The position numbers were made by a program, and so were the translations under genes. Below are positions 41,873 through 51,540 of a DNA stretch of 64,000 nt, one piece after another. The notes beneath the pieces were generated by a model. It did not search any database, was not told where the DNA came from, and was given only the letters and a program-made list of their open reading frames with translations. Origin of the DNA: Achromobacter sp. Root83. GTDB taxonomy: Bacteria; Pseudomonadota; Gammaproteobacteria; Burkholderiales; Burkholderiaceae_B. The stretch covers positions 186,984 through 250,983 of the forward strand of contig NZ_LMIU01000001.1 of assembly GCF_001428845.1 (NCBI RefSeq). The letters are read 5' to 3'. Numbering within the stretch: the first letter of the stretch is position 1; every line of letters begins with the position of its first letter.

Positions 41873-42667
41873 TCAGTCCAGCACGCCCAGGATCACGCTG
41901 GATGCCTTGAAGATGGCCACGGCGTCGGCGCCCACGTCCAGCTTCAGGTCTGCCGCGCTTTCGTTCGTGACGATGGCGGCCATCGTGGCGCCGCCCTCCA
42001 TGGCGATCAGGATTTCACTGTTGACCGCGCCCGTGCGTACGTCGCTGATCCTGCCTTGCAATTGATTGCGGGCCGACAGCCGCAGGCCGGGCCCCGGCGC
42101 GCCGACGATGACGGACGACGCCTTCACCAGCGCGATGGCTTCCTTGCCCATTTCCAGGCCCAGTTCCTTCGTGCTTTCGCGGGTGATGGTGGCCGTGACG
42201 GTATGGCCGCCGGCGATGCGCAGCAGGATTTCGTCGTTGACTGCGCCCGGGCGGATCCCGATGACGGTGCCCAGGAATTTGTTGCGGGCGCTGGTCTTCA
42301 GCATGAAACGCCTCATCAGGTCGATGTCACCGCTGGCATCCAGCCCAGCACGCGTCAGGTTGTCCATGAACTTCCGGTGTTCGGCTTCAAGCGCCCGGAA
42401 CGTCGCGATCAGGCGGCGCGCCCGGTCGGTAAGCTGGGTGCCCCCGCCGCCCTTGCCGCCCGCCGCCCGCAGCACCAGCGGTTCGCCCGCCAGGTTGTTC
42501 ATGGCGTCGATGGCATCCCAGGCGCCCTTGTAGCTCATGCCGGCGGCGCGCGCCGCCGCGGTGATGGAGCCGGTGGCGTCGATCTGCGCGAGCAGATCTA
42601 TGCGGTTCTTTCCGCCCCAGGTCTGGGCGCCGGAGCGAAACCATATCGAGCCGTCGAGTTCCAGCAT
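41873..42667 (-). CDS. modE: Molybdate-responsive transcriptional regulator ModE
   Basis: A repressor with an N-terminal winged helix (SITAAARAAGMSYKGAWDAI) and the ModE-specific GGKGGGGTQLT loop, then two Mop domains (SARNKFLGTV and SARNQLQGRI mark their starts) that bind molybdate. The ATG at 42667 gives MLELDGSIWF (264 residues); a TTG at 42688 would add seven residues, and neither has a clear ribosome site. It is convergent with modC and likely acts on the box at 39638-39661. Confidence 0.93.
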   Translation of the reverse strand: MLELDGSIWFRSGAQTWGGKNRIDLLAQIDATGSITAAARAAGMSYKGAWDAIDAMNNLAGEPLVLRAAGGKGGGGTQLTDRARRLIATFRALEAEHRKFMDNLTRAGLDASGDIDLMRRFMLKTSARNKFLGTVIGIRPGAVNDEILLRIAGGHTVTATITRESTKELGLEMGKEAIALVKASSVIVGAPGPGLRLSARNQLQGRISDVRTGAVNSEILIAMEGGATMAAIVTNESAADLKLDVGADAVAIFKASSVILGVLD

Positions 42668-42829
42668 GGGTATGGGGTACGTCTGCAAGTTAAGGGATCA
42701 GGGGGGAAGTGTAATGGACCCGCCGGGCGCGCGGCTGGGTGCATTTTTCGCGATGCGAATGAGATTCTGTTGAAAACTTAAGGGCTTCGCGGCACTATGT
42801 TCAAGCCTCGGGCTCACGGAGATATCGAC

Positions 42830-43426
42830 ATGAATGCGTTCAAATTGGTGGCGGCGGGTTCCATGACGGTTTTATTGGCGGCCTGCGCTTCAGGCCCAAC
42901 GGTCAAAGGCGATTACGACCGCCAGGCCGATTTCGCGCAGTACCGGACCTTCGGCTACATGACGCCGCTGGGCACGGACAAGGCGGGCTACAGCAGCCTG
43001 CTGACCGAACGTCTCAAGGAGGCGACCCGAGGCCAGATGGAAATGCGCGGCTATGCGTACAGCGCGTCCAATCCCGACCTGCTGGTCAACTTCGGCGCCA
43101 AGCTGCAGCAAAAGACAGAGGTCACGCCGTCGCCCGCGCCGATGGGACCGTATTATGGCTACCGCATGGGGTTCTACGGCGGCTGGCCCGGCTACGGCTG
43201 GGGTGACGACGTCTACCAGTACACCGAGGGTACCCTCAACATCGACCTGGTGGACGCGCGCCGCCGCCAACTGGTGTGGGAGGGTGTCGCCGTCGGAGAA
43301 GTCCAGAATCCCGAAGCCGCCGGGTCGCCGCAGAAGGTGGACAAGGCCGTCGCCGAGATCTTCGCCAAGTATCCGTTCCGGGCCGGCGTGGCCGCGCCGC
43401 AACTGCCGGACAAGAGCAAACCGTAG
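42830..43426 (+). CDS. DUF4136 family lipoprotein
   Basis: A 198-residue outer-envelope lipoprotein. ATG at 42830 has GGAG 8 bases upstream; the lipobox LLAAC places the lipidated Cys at residue 19. The mature part has the DUF4136 pattern of YDRQADFAQYRTFGY and a Gly/Tyr-rich segment (PYYGYRMGFYGGWPGYG) in the middle. Function is unknown. It precedes the patatin-like gene by 24 bases, so both may be co-expressed. Confidence 0.85.
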   Translation: MNAFKLVAAGSMTVLLAACASGPTVKGDYDRQADFAQYRTFGYMTPLGTDKAGYSSLLTERLKEATRGQMEMRGYAYSASNPDLLVNFGAKLQQKTEVTPSPAPMGPYYGYRMGFYGGWPGYGWGDDVYQYTEGTLNIDLVDARRRQLVWEGVAVGEVQNPEAAGSPQKVDKAVAEIFAKYPFRAGVAAPQLPDKSKP

Positions 43427-43450
43427 CAAGCCCTATCCAGAGGTAGCTGA

Positions 43451-44647
43451 ATGACCACTCGCCGCAAGGCCCTGACCGAAGACACCGGCGATACGCCGCC
43501 CTACGACACCGTCGCCCTTGTGCTGCAGGGCGGCGGGGCGCTGGGTTCCTACCAGGCCGGGGTGTACCAGGGCTTGCACGAAGCCGGCATACGGCCCAAC
43601 TGGATATCGGGCATTTCCATCGGGTCCATCAACGCGGCCATCATCGCCGGATCCCCCGAGGACGAGCGCGTCGACCGCCTGCGCGGCTTCTGGGAAAGCA
43701 TCTGCCGTCCGGCGGGCTTTGCCTCGGTGCCCTGGGGCGAAACGCTGGCCGGGCTGTTCGAAGGCATCCCCTTCGGCTTTGGCTCGCCGGCGATGAACGG
43801 GCAGGTCTCGGCGCTGCAGGCCCTGTTCTCGGGGCAGCCGGGCTTTTTCAAGCCGCGCGTTCCGCCGCCGTATATGGTGCAGGGGCGCGGGGCGGCGTCC
43901 ACAAGCTTCTACGACACGACGCCGTTGGCCGCGACCTTGCGCCAGTTCGTGGACTTCGACCTGCTCAACAGTGGCGCGGTGCGGGCCAGCTTTGGCGTCG
44001 TGAATGTGCGCACCGGAAACTTCGCCTATTTCGACAGCCTGAAGGACACGCTCGGACCCGAGCACATCATGGCCTCGGGCGCCTTGCCGCCGGGCTTTCC
44101 GTCGGTGGAGATCGACGGCGAACACTACTGGGACGGCGGCGTCGTTTCCAACACCCCGCTTGCGCAGGTGCTGACCACCGACAACATGCGCGACACGCTG
44201 GCATTCCAGGTGGACCTGTGGCCGGCGCGCGGCGGCCTGCCCACGTCCCTGGAAGAAGTGGCCGAACGCCAGAAGGACATCCAGTATTCCAGCAGGACCC
44301 GCCTGGTCACGGACCAGTTGCGGCGCGTGTTGAAGCTGCGCCACGGCTTGCAGCGCCTGCTCGAGCGGCTGCCCGAGGCCGACCGCAATGCGCCCGAGTT
44401 GGCGGATATCCGCAGGCTGTCGCACACGCCGGCCACCAACATCGTCAACCTGATCTACGAGTCCAAGCACCTCGAGCGCTATTCCAAGGACTACGAGTTC
44501 GGCACCGAGGCCATGCGGGAACACTGGGAATCGGGCCTGTCGGATATCCGCCGGACCCTGACGAAGCCGGGCATCCTGGCGCGGCCCACCGAGGATAGTT
44601 GCTTCGTCACGCACGATATCCACCGCAACGGCACCAAGCACTCCTAG
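43451..44647 (+). CDS. Patatin-like phospholipase with DUF3734 domain
   Basis: A 398-residue acyl hydrolase. It has the oxyanion loop LQGGGALGSYQAG, the nucleophile S56 in GISIG and the Asp of the catalytic dyad in DGGVVSNTPL, followed by a C-terminal DUF3734 extension. This class acts on acyl chains of phospholipids or stored hydroxyalkanoates. A GAGG site lies just before the ATG. The stop codon lies inside a short duplicated sequence (44617-44696). Confidence 0.9.
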   Translation: MTTRRKALTEDTGDTPPYDTVALVLQGGGALGSYQAGVYQGLHEAGIRPNWISGISIGSINAAIIAGSPEDERVDRLRGFWESICRPAGFASVPWGETLAGLFEGIPFGFGSPAMNGQVSALQALFSGQPGFFKPRVPPPYMVQGRGAASTSFYDTTPLAATLRQFVDFDLLNSGAVRASFGVVNVRTGNFAYFDSLKDTLGPEHIMASGALPPGFPSVEIDGEHYWDGGVVSNTPLAQVLTTDNMRDTLAFQVDLWPARGGLPTSLEEVAERQKDIQYSSRTRLVTDQLRRVLKLRHGLQRLLERLPEADRNAPELADIRRLSHTPATNIVNLIYESKHLERYSKDYEFGTEAMREHWESGLSDIRRTLTKPGILARPTEDSCFVTHDIHRNGTKHS

Positions 44648-44696
44648 CCGGGACACACGGTATCCACTGCAATGGCACCACGCACTCGTAGCCGGG
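44617..44696 (+). repeat. Imperfect direct duplication spanning the patatin gene stop
   Basis: The 36 bases at 44617-44652 recur at 44661-44696 with four mismatches, a period of 44. The first copy encodes the last residues and stop of the patatin-like protein; the second lies in the spacer. The period is not a multiple of three and the stop is kept in copy one, so the protein is not altered. Confidence 0.8.
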
Positions 44697-44862
44697 CGGC
44701 GTGTGGCCCTGTTGTGCGTTCAAGGTGGGGATTGGTCCTATAGATGGCTTCCAAAGGACCCGGTGCGGCATCGTGGCGGTAGTCTTTCGGGACAAACTGC
44801 AACCTTGTTCCGGGGCGGTCCGCGGCCTGTCGGCGTGGGGCCGGCCTGGTGGAGAACCCGCC

Positions 44863-45270
44863 ATGAATGCACCCGACCTTTTGGCCACGGCGGAGCCCGC
44901 CCCGTCTCAGCACCCCGGCATCGCGCAAGCCGGCCCGGCGCCGGCCGCAACGGCTTCGAACCCGCCCGACGGCTGGTGGAGCCTGCTTTACCGGGGCTGG
45001 ACGCTGCAGATGCCCAGCGGCGCGCGTCTGGACCTGACCGAGATCGAGCGCGCCTGCTTCGTCTGCCTGCTGAAGAATCCCCGCCGCGAATTGCGCCGCG
45101 ACGAGCTCAAGGCCGCGCGCAAGGGCACCAACATGCGCACCCTGAATGTGGCGATCTGCCGGCTGCGCGGTAAGGTCCAGCTGGCCGGCGCGCGCCTGCC
45201 GTTGCACACCGTGCATGGCGTCGGCTACGCGTTTCTGGGCAATCTGCGGGCGCTTGCCAGCCCTCGGTAA
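44863..45270 (+). CDS. Stand-alone OmpR/PhoB-type winged-helix DNA-binding protein
   Basis: A 135-residue protein starting MNAPDLLATAEPAP behind a GGAG site. The first 40 residues are Pro/Ala-rich and disordered. Residues 45-130 form a winged helix of the response-regulator output type (LTEIERACFVCLLKNPRRELRRDEL, then RTLNVAICRLRGKV and HTVHGVGYAFLG). No receiver domain is present and no sensor kinase is nearby. It lies 203 bases upstream of the efflux operon on the same strand and may regulate it; that is inference from position. Confidence 0.82.
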   Translation: MNAPDLLATAEPAPSQHPGIAQAGPAPAATASNPPDGWWSLLYRGWTLQMPSGARLDLTEIERACFVCLLKNPRRELRRDELKAARKGTNMRTLNVAICRLRGKVQLAGARLPLHTVHGVGYAFLGNLRALASPR

Positions 45271-45426
45271 TGTTGCGTAATTACTTCCCCGTGTAACGTC
45301 AAGACGCTTCAAAGTACGTGATTTCCCCAATATCTGAGTTACATTACTGGGCTATTCACGTGTCGTTGGTGACGCATGGTTATATTTTGACCGCTGCTTG
45401 GTGGCGCGGTTGAATGCTGCGGTAAC

Positions 45427-45456
45427 TTGACGCGCTTTCATGACGCGCTTTACTTC
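45427..45456 (+). promoter_or_regulatory. Direct repeat and possible promoter ahead of the RND efflux operon
   Basis: TGACGCGCTTT occurs at 45428-45438 and again at 45441-45451. TTGACG at 45427 and TACTTC at 45451 stand 18 bases apart and could serve as -35 and -10. The repeat lies 22 bases before the ATG of the membrane-fusion gene. The 13-base period is not a helical turn, so its role as a regulator site is uncertain. Confidence 0.35.
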
Positions 45457-45473
45457 GCTACGCGGGGGTTTCA

Positions 45474-46763
45474 ATGCGGTTTTCGCCTAAACGTATTTCG
45501 GGTCTTGCAGTTTCCGGTGGCGTCCTCGCGCTGATATTGGCGGGTTGTGGAGAGCGCCCGCAGATGAACCCTGGCATGCCCCAGGTCAGCGTCATCACCG
45601 TGCAACCGCAGCGTACCCCCATCGTCTCCGAACTGCCCGGCCGCGTCGACGCGGTGCGCGACGCCCAGATCCGTTCGCGGGTGACCGGCATCGTCCAGCG
45701 CATCACCTTCGAGCAGGGCGGCGACGTCAAGGAAAACCAGCTTCTGTTCAAGATTGACCCGGCGCCCTACAAGGCGGCGTACGATCAGGCCACGGCGCAG
45801 CTCAAGCAGGCGCAGGCCAATCTGTTCAGCGCCAAGCTGCTGGCCGACCGCTACGGTCCGCTGGTCAAGGCCAACGCCGTCAGCAAGCAGGAATACGACA
45901 ACGCCGTGGCGTCCTATCGCCAGGCCGACGCCGCTGTCGCAGCCGCGAAGGCCGCCCAGGACAACGCCGCCATCAACCTCGGTTTCACCGACGTCACCTC
46001 GCCCATCACCGGCCGCATCGGCAAGCCGCTGGTCACCGAGGGCGCGCTGGTCGAATCCACCTCCGCCACGCAGATGGCCACCGTGCAGCAACTGGACCCG
46101 ATCTACGTGGACTTCACGCAGTCCACGACGGACCTGGCCGCGCTGCGCCGCGCCTTCGCCAGCGGCAGGCTGCAGCAGGTGGGCAAGGACGCCGCGCGCG
46201 CCACCGTGGTGCTCGAGGACGGCACTGAATACGATCATCCTGGCAAGCTGCTGTTCACCGGCATCACCGTGGATCCGTCCACCGGCCAGGTGAACCTGCG
46301 CGCCGAGGTCCCCAATCCCGACGGCATCCTGCTGCCCGGCATGTACGTGCGGGTGCGCCTGGAGCAGGGCGTGGACGACAGCGCCCTGGTGGTTCCGCAG
46401 CAGGCGCTGCAGCGCACGGCGGACGGCACGCAAAGCCTGATGCTGGTGCGGGACAACAAGATCGAGCAGTTGTCGGTCACCACCGGCGGCGCCATCAAGA
46501 ACAATTGGCTGATCACCAGCGGCTTGAAGGCTGGCGACGTGGTCGTGGTGGAAGGGTTCCAGAAGATCCGTCCCGGCGCTCCTGTGCAGGTCAGCGAATG
46601 GAACAGGAACGGCGCACCCGCGCAAGGCGGCAAGCCCGCGGCGCAACCCGGCGCCAAGCCGGCCCCGCAGCCTGGCGCCAAACCCGCCGAAACCGCCCCG
46701 CAGCCCGGCGCCAAGCCGGCCGAAACGGCCCCGCAGGACAAGGCCGCAGGCCAGAAATCGTAA
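45474..46763 (+). CDS. RND efflux periplasmic adaptor (membrane fusion) lipoprotein
   Basis: A 429-residue AcrA/MexA-type adaptor. The signal ends in the lipobox LILAGC with C25 lipidated. The biotinyl-lipoyl-like, alpha-hairpin and beta-barrel regions are in normal order (GRVDAVRDAQIRSRVTGIV, AKLLADRYGPLVKANAVSKQEYDNA, FTDVTSPITGRIG). The last 45 residues are an unusual Pro/Ala/Lys-rich tail with PGAKPA repeated three times. It bridges the pump and outer-membrane channel encoded next. Closest known relatives by layout are MexA and AxyA. Confidence 0.93.
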   Translation: MRFSPKRISGLAVSGGVLALILAGCGERPQMNPGMPQVSVITVQPQRTPIVSELPGRVDAVRDAQIRSRVTGIVQRITFEQGGDVKENQLLFKIDPAPYKAAYDQATAQLKQAQANLFSAKLLADRYGPLVKANAVSKQEYDNAVASYRQADAAVAAAKAAQDNAAINLGFTDVTSPITGRIGKPLVTEGALVESTSATQMATVQQLDPIYVDFTQSTTDLAALRRAFASGRLQQVGKDAARATVVLEDGTEYDHPGKLLFTGITVDPSTGQVNLRAEVPNPDGILLPGMYVRVRLEQGVDDSALVVPQQALQRTADGTQSLMLVRDNKIEQLSVTTGGAIKNNWLITSGLKAGDVVVVEGFQKIRPGAPVQVSEWNRNGAPAQGGKPAAQPGAKPAPQPGAKPAETAPQPGAKPAETAPQDKAAGQKS

Positions 46764-46828
46764 GCGGCACGCGGCGCAGCAAGCGCCGCGTTCCTCTTTG
46801 GTGAGCATCGCTTTCAGAGTCAGCCCAC

Positions 46829-49800
46829 ATGCCGCAATTTTTTATCGATCGTCCAATTTTCGCCTGGGTAGTTGCCCTGTTCATTCTGCTGGCGGGGGTG
46901 CTGGCCATCCCGAACATGCCGGTTGCGCAGTACCCGGACGTGGCGCCTCCCGCCATCACGATCACCGCCACCTACCCCGGCGCGTCCTCCAAGGAAGTGG
47001 CCGAATCGGTCACCAGCATCATCGAGGACCAGCTCAACGGCGCCAAGGGCCTGATCTACTACGAGTCGGTCAGCGATTCCTACGGCACCTCGACCATCAC
47101 CGCCACGTTCGCGCCCGGAACCAATCCGGACCTGGCGCAGGTGGACGTGCAGAACCGCGTGTCCAACGTGATCGCGCAGTTGCCGTCCGCCGTGCAGCAG
47201 CAGGGCCTGCAGTATGAGCAGACCAGCACCGGCTTTCTGATGATCGTGACGCTGTCGTCCGCCGACGGCTCGCTGGACCAGACGGCGCTGGCCGACTACA
47301 TCACCCGCAACGTGCAGAACCCGGTGTCGCGAGTGCCTGGCGTGGGCCAGTTCCAGTTGTTCGCGGCGCCGCGCGCCATGCGCATCTGGGTGGACCCGGC
47401 CAAGCTGGTGGGCTTCAACCTCAGCATGGCCGAGGTCAACAACGCGATCGCCGGCCAGAACGTGCTGGTGTCGGGCGGCAGCATCGGCTCTCCGCCCAAC
47501 CCGGACTCGCAGCGCATCACCGCCACGGTCACGGCCAACGGCCAGCTCAGCACGGTCGACGGTTTCGGCAGGATCGTCCTGCGCGCCAATACCGACGGCT
47601 CCAAGGTGCTGCTGCGCGACGTCGCCCGCATCGAGGTGGGGGCGGACAACTACCAGTTCGGCGCCCGCCTGAACGGCAAGCCGACCGCGGCCTTCGCCAT
47701 CGTGCTGTCGCCCAACGCCAACGCGCTGGCCACGGCGCAGGGCGTGCGCCAGCAGATGGAAGAGCTGTCCAAGTATTTCCCCGGCAACATCCAGTACTCC
47801 ATTCCCTACGACACCGCGCCCTACGTGAAGGTGTCCATCGAGCAGGTGCTCCACACCCTGGCCGAGGCCATGGTGCTGGTGTTCCTGGTGATGTACCTGT
47901 TCCTGCAGAACGTGCGCTATACGCTGATCCCCGCGCTGGTGGTCCCGGTGGCCATGCTGGGTTCATTCGCGGTGATGCTGGGGCTGGGCTTTTCGATCAA
48001 CGTGCTCACCATGTTTGCGATGGTGCTGGCCATCGGCATTCTGGTGGACGACGCCATCGTGGTGGTCGAAAACGTCGAGCGCATCATGGCAACCGAGGGC
48101 CTGCCGCCCAAAGAGGCCACCAAGAAAGCGATGCCGCAGATCAGCGGCGCCATCATCGGCATCACGCTGGTGCTGGTGACGGTGTTCCTGCCGCTTGCCT
48201 TCATGAGCGGCTCGGTGGGCGTGATCTACCGGCAGTTCTCGGTGGCCATGGCCGTGTCGATCTTCTTCTCGGCCCTGTTGGCGCTGACCTTCACCCCGGC
48301 GCTGTGCGCCACGATCCTCAAGCCGGTGCCCAAGGGCCACCACGACGAGAAAAAGGGTTTCTTCGGCTGGTTCAACCGCAAGTTCGACGCCACCACGCAC
48401 GGCTACCAGAACTGGGTCTCGCGCATCCTGCACAAGGGTGGCCGCATGATGCTGGTCTTCCTGGCGCTGGTCCTGCTGCTGGGCTGGCTGTACCTGCGTC
48501 TGCCGTCGTCGTTCCTGCCCGAGGAAGACCAGGGCTACGTGGTCAGCAACATCGAACTGCCCACCGGCGCCAGCGCCAACCGCACCGTCGAGGTGATCGA
48601 GCAGGTCGAGAAGTACTTCGGCAGCATCCCGGCGGTCGAGAACATCATCGCCGTGCAGGGCTACAGCTTCAACGGCAACGGCCTGAACGCCGCCATCGCG
48701 TTCACCACGCTGAAGGACTTCAAGGACCGCAAGGAACGCAAGGACTCCGCGGGCGCCATCGCATTCACCGCCTTCGAAAAGCAGTTGATGGGCATCCACG
48801 ACGCGCAGGTGTTCACCCTGGTGCCGCCGGCGATCTCGTCGCTGGGGAACGCCACCGGTTTCGACCTGCGGCTGCAGGATCGCGGATCGGCGGGCACTGA
48901 CGCGCTGGCCGCGGCCACGGCCCAGTTGATGGGCGAGGCCATGAAGAGCCCGGTGCTGTCGCAGGTGCGGATCACCGGTCTTGCCGCGGGCACGCAGCTC
49001 AGCCTGAATATCGACCGCGACAAGGCGGCGGCACTGGGGGTGGATTTCAATGAAGCCGCCACGCTGATCTCCACGGCGGTCGGTTCGGCCTACCTGAGCA
49101 AGTTCCCCAACATGGGCCGGATGCAGAACATCTGGGTGCAGGCCGATGCCCCGTACCGCATGCAGTTGTCCGACGTGCTCAAGCTGAATGCCCGCAACGG
49201 GCAGGGCGGCATGGTCCCGCTGTCCACGTTCGTGACGGCCGAATGGGTCCAGGGCCCGGTGCAGGTGGTGCGCTACAACAGCTACGAGTCCATGCGTATT
49301 GGCGGCAGCTCGGCGGCCGGCTACACCACGGGCGAGGCCATGGCTGAAATGGAGCGCCTGGTCGCGCAACTGCCGCAGGGCTTCGGCTACGAGTGGACCG
49401 GCCTTTCCTACCAGGAACGGCAGGCCGGCAACCAGGCTCCCATCCTGATGGGCCTGTCGCTGCTGGTGGTGTTCCTGGTGCTGGCCGCGCTGTATGAAAG
49501 CTGGGCCATCCCGATCTCCGTGATGCTGGTGGTGCCGCTGGGCATGCTGGGCGCGGTGGCGCTGGTCAGCGCGCTGGGCATGTCCAACGACGTGTACTTC
49601 CAGGTGGGGATGGTGACCGTGATCGGGCTGGCGGCCAAGAACGCCATTCTTATCGTGGAATTCGCCAAGGACCAGTACGCCCGGGGCATGGGGCTGTACG
49701 AGTCCGCGGTGGAGGCCGCGCGCCTGCGGTTCCGGCCCATCCTGATGACGTCGCTGGCGTTCATCCTCGGCGTGATTCCGCTGGCGCTGGCCACGGGCGC

Positions 49801-50056
49801 CGGCGCCGCCAGCCAGCGCGCGGTGGGCCTGGGCGTGCTGGGCGGCATGTTGGCCGCCACGCCGTTCGCCGTGATCTTCGTTCCGACCTTCTTCGTCGTG
49901 GTGCTGGGCCTGTTCAAGACCCGGCCCCGCCTGATGGGCGCCGAACTGCGCGCCTTCCAGGAAGAGCAGGCCGCCAAGAAGGCAGCCGGCGAGGCCGCTC
50001 CCGAGGCGCCTCCGCCTCCCGCACAACCCAACGGTGGCCAGGAGGGCAAGGTATGA
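46829..50056 (+). CDS. RND multidrug efflux pump, HAE1 family inner-membrane subunit
   Basis: A 1075-residue AcrB/MexB-type proton-drug antiporter starting MPQFFIDRPIFAWV. The proton-relay pair D407 and D408 lies in ILVDDAIVVVENVE, and the partner Lys in GLAAKNAILIVEFAKDQ. Two large periplasmic loops and twelve helices are in normal order. The C-terminal tail is Pro/Ala-rich. It overlaps the outer-membrane channel gene by 4 bases. The family exports dyes, detergents and many antibiotics; Achromobacter AxyB is a likely orthologue, named from memory of layout only. Confidence 0.95.
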   Translation: MPQFFIDRPIFAWVVALFILLAGVLAIPNMPVAQYPDVAPPAITITATYPGASSKEVAESVTSIIEDQLNGAKGLIYYESVSDSYGTSTITATFAPGTNPDLAQVDVQNRVSNVIAQLPSAVQQQGLQYEQTSTGFLMIVTLSSADGSLDQTALADYITRNVQNPVSRVPGVGQFQLFAAPRAMRIWVDPAKLVGFNLSMAEVNNAIAGQNVLVSGGSIGSPPNPDSQRITATVTANGQLSTVDGFGRIVLRANTDGSKVLLRDVARIEVGADNYQFGARLNGKPTAAFAIVLSPNANALATAQGVRQQMEELSKYFPGNIQYSIPYDTAPYVKVSIEQVLHTLAEAMVLVFLVMYLFLQNVRYTLIPALVVPVAMLGSFAVMLGLGFSINVLTMFAMVLAIGILVDDAIVVVENVERIMATEGLPPKEATKKAMPQISGAIIGITLVLVTVFLPLAFMSGSVGVIYRQFSVAMAVSIFFSALLALTFTPALCATILKPVPKGHHDEKKGFFGWFNRKFDATTHGYQNWVSRILHKGGRMMLVFLALVLLLGWLYLRLPSSFLPEEDQGYVVSNIELPTGASANRTVEVIEQVEKYFGSIPAVENIIAVQGYSFNGNGLNAAIAFTTLKDFKDRKERKDSAGAIAFTAFEKQLMGIHDAQVFTLVPPAISSLGNATGFDLRLQDRGSAGTDALAAATAQLMGEAMKSPVLSQVRITGLAAGTQLSLNIDRDKAAALGVDFNEAATLISTAVGSAYLSKFPNMGRMQNIWVQADAPYRMQLSDVLKLNARNGQGGMVPLSTFVTAEWVQGPVQVVRYNSYESMRIGGSSAAGYTTGEAMAEMERLVAQLPQGFGYEWTGLSYQERQAGNQAPILMGLSLLVVFLVLAALYESWAIPISVMLVVPLGMLGAVALVSALGMSNDVYFQVGMVTVIGLAAKNAILIVEFAKDQYARGMGLYESAVEAARLRFRPILMTSLAFILGVIPLALATGAGAASQRAVGLGVLGGMLAATPFAVIFVPTFFVVVLGLFKTRPRLMGAELRAFQEEQAAKKAAGEAAPEAPPPPAQPNGGQEGKV

Positions 50057-51540
50057 AAGCCCTGAAGTTCAGACAGACCGCCTTGTCCGCCTTCGTGGCG
50101 GTGGCGTTGGCCGGCTGCTCGCTGGCGCCCGATTACAAGCGGCCCGACGCGCCGGTGAGCGGCGCCTGGCCCGATCAACCCAAGGTGGAGTACGGCGCGT
50201 ACACGCGTTCGACCACGCTGGGCACGCAGCCTGCCTCGGCGGTGGTGCCGCAAGACGGCACCCCGGCCGCCGAAATCGGCTGGCGCGATTTCTTTCGCGA
50301 TCCGCGCCTGCAAAGCCTGATCGAGCTGTCGCTGGTCAACAACCGCGACCTGCGCGTGGCGGTGCAGCGGGTCGAAGAGGCCCGGGCGCAATACGGTGTC
50401 CAGCGCGGCGCGCAATGGCCCAGCATCGGCGCGGGTGTCCAGGGCCAGCGCCAGCATCTGCCGGCCAACATGCGCGCGGCGAATTCAAGTTCGATCAGCA
50501 GCTCGTACCAGGCCGGCATCGGCCTGACGACATTCGAGATCGACCTCTTCGGCCGGCTGCGCAACCTGTCCGAGGCGGCGTATCAGCAGTACCTGTCGAC
50601 CGAGCAGGCGCAAAAGACCGTGCACATCACGTTGGTGGGCTCGGTGGCGCAGTCGTACTTCAATTTCCGCGCGGCGGAAGTCCAGCTCGATCTGACGAAG
50701 CGCACGCTGGCCTCGCGCCAGGAGTCCTACGACCTGGTCAAGCGCCGCTTCGACGGCGGCGTGGCGTCCGAACTGGACCTGAACCAGTCCAAGTCGCTGC
50801 TGGACACGGCGTCCGCCGATCTGGCGCAACTGGCCCGGGCACGCGCCCAGGCCATGAACGCGCTGGTGCTGCTGGTGGGGGCGCCCCTGCCCGAAACGCT
50901 GCCCCCGCCGGCCACGTTCGGCCGTGACCAGCTTCTGGCCACGGTGCCGTCCGGCCTGCCGTCTGACCTGCTGGAACGCCGTCCCGACATCGCCGCGGCG
51001 GAAAACCAGCTGCTGGCCGCCAACGCCAATATCGGCGCGGCGCGCGCGGCGTTCTTCCCGACCATCTCGCTGACCGGCCTGCTGGGCGTGGCCAGCCCGT
51101 CGCTGGGCGATCTGTTCAAGGGCGGCCAGGGCTACTGGAGCTTCTCGCCGTCGATCACGACGCCGCTGTTTGCCGGGGGCAGCATCCGCGAAGGACTGAA
51201 CGTGGCCAAGGCGCGCGACAATATCGCGGTTGCCCAATACGAGCAGACCATCCAGCAGGCGTTCCGCGAAGTCTCGGACGCGCTGGCCGGCGAAGCCACC
51301 TATGGGGCGCAGCTTGACGCCCAGCGCGCGTTGCAGGATTCGTCGGCGCGCACGCTGGAACTGTCGAATTTGCGTTATACCAATGGTATCGACAGTTATT
51401 TGCAGGTGCAGACCGCGCAAGTGGACTTTTTCAACGCCCAGCTGTCGCTGGTGCAAACCGGCCTGGCCGCGCTGATCAACCGCGTGGAGCTCTACAAGGC
51501 GCTGGGCGGCGGCTGGGAAGAAACAACGAAAGTGCAATGA
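50053..51540 (+). CDS. Outer-membrane efflux channel lipoprotein (OprM/NodT family)
   Basis: A 495-residue TolC-like lipoprotein. Lipobox ALAGC gives C22 as the lipidated residue, followed by [10 protein letters not shown] as in OprM. Two repeated outer-membrane-efflux domains with long helices follow ([23 protein letters not shown] and [26 protein letters not shown]). It completes the tripartite pump. Its stop overlaps the pdxJ start by 4 bases, an unusual coupling of efflux to vitamin B6 synthesis. Confidence 0.94.
   Translation: MKALKFRQTALSAFVAVALAGCSLAPDYKRPDAPVSGAWPDQPKVEYGAYTRSTTLGTQPASAVVPQDGTPAAEIGWRDFFRDPRLQSLIELSLVNNRDLRVAVQRVEEARAQYGVQRGAQWPSIGAGVQGQRQHLPANMRAANSSSISSSYQAGIGLTTFEIDLFGRLRNLSEAAYQQYLSTEQAQKTVHITLVGSVAQSYFNFRAAEVQLDLTKRTLASRQESYDLVKRRFDGGVASELDLNQSKSLLDTASADLAQLARARAQAMNALVLLVGAPLPETLPPPATFGRDQLLATVPSGLPSDLLERRPDIAAAENQLLAANANIGAARAAFFPTISLTGLLGVASPSLGDLFKGGQGYWSFSPSITTPLFAGGSIREGLNVAKARDNIAVAQYEQTIQQAFREVSDALAGEATYGAQLDAQRALQDSSARTLELSNLRYTNGIDSYLQVQTAQVDFFNAQLSLVQTGLAALINRVELYKALGGGWEETTKVQ

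Noticed and set aside
47963..50026. A 687-residue open frame on the minus strand
   Set aside because: It is the reverse of the RND pump gene, with very low complexity in His, Gln and Arg and no recognisable fold.
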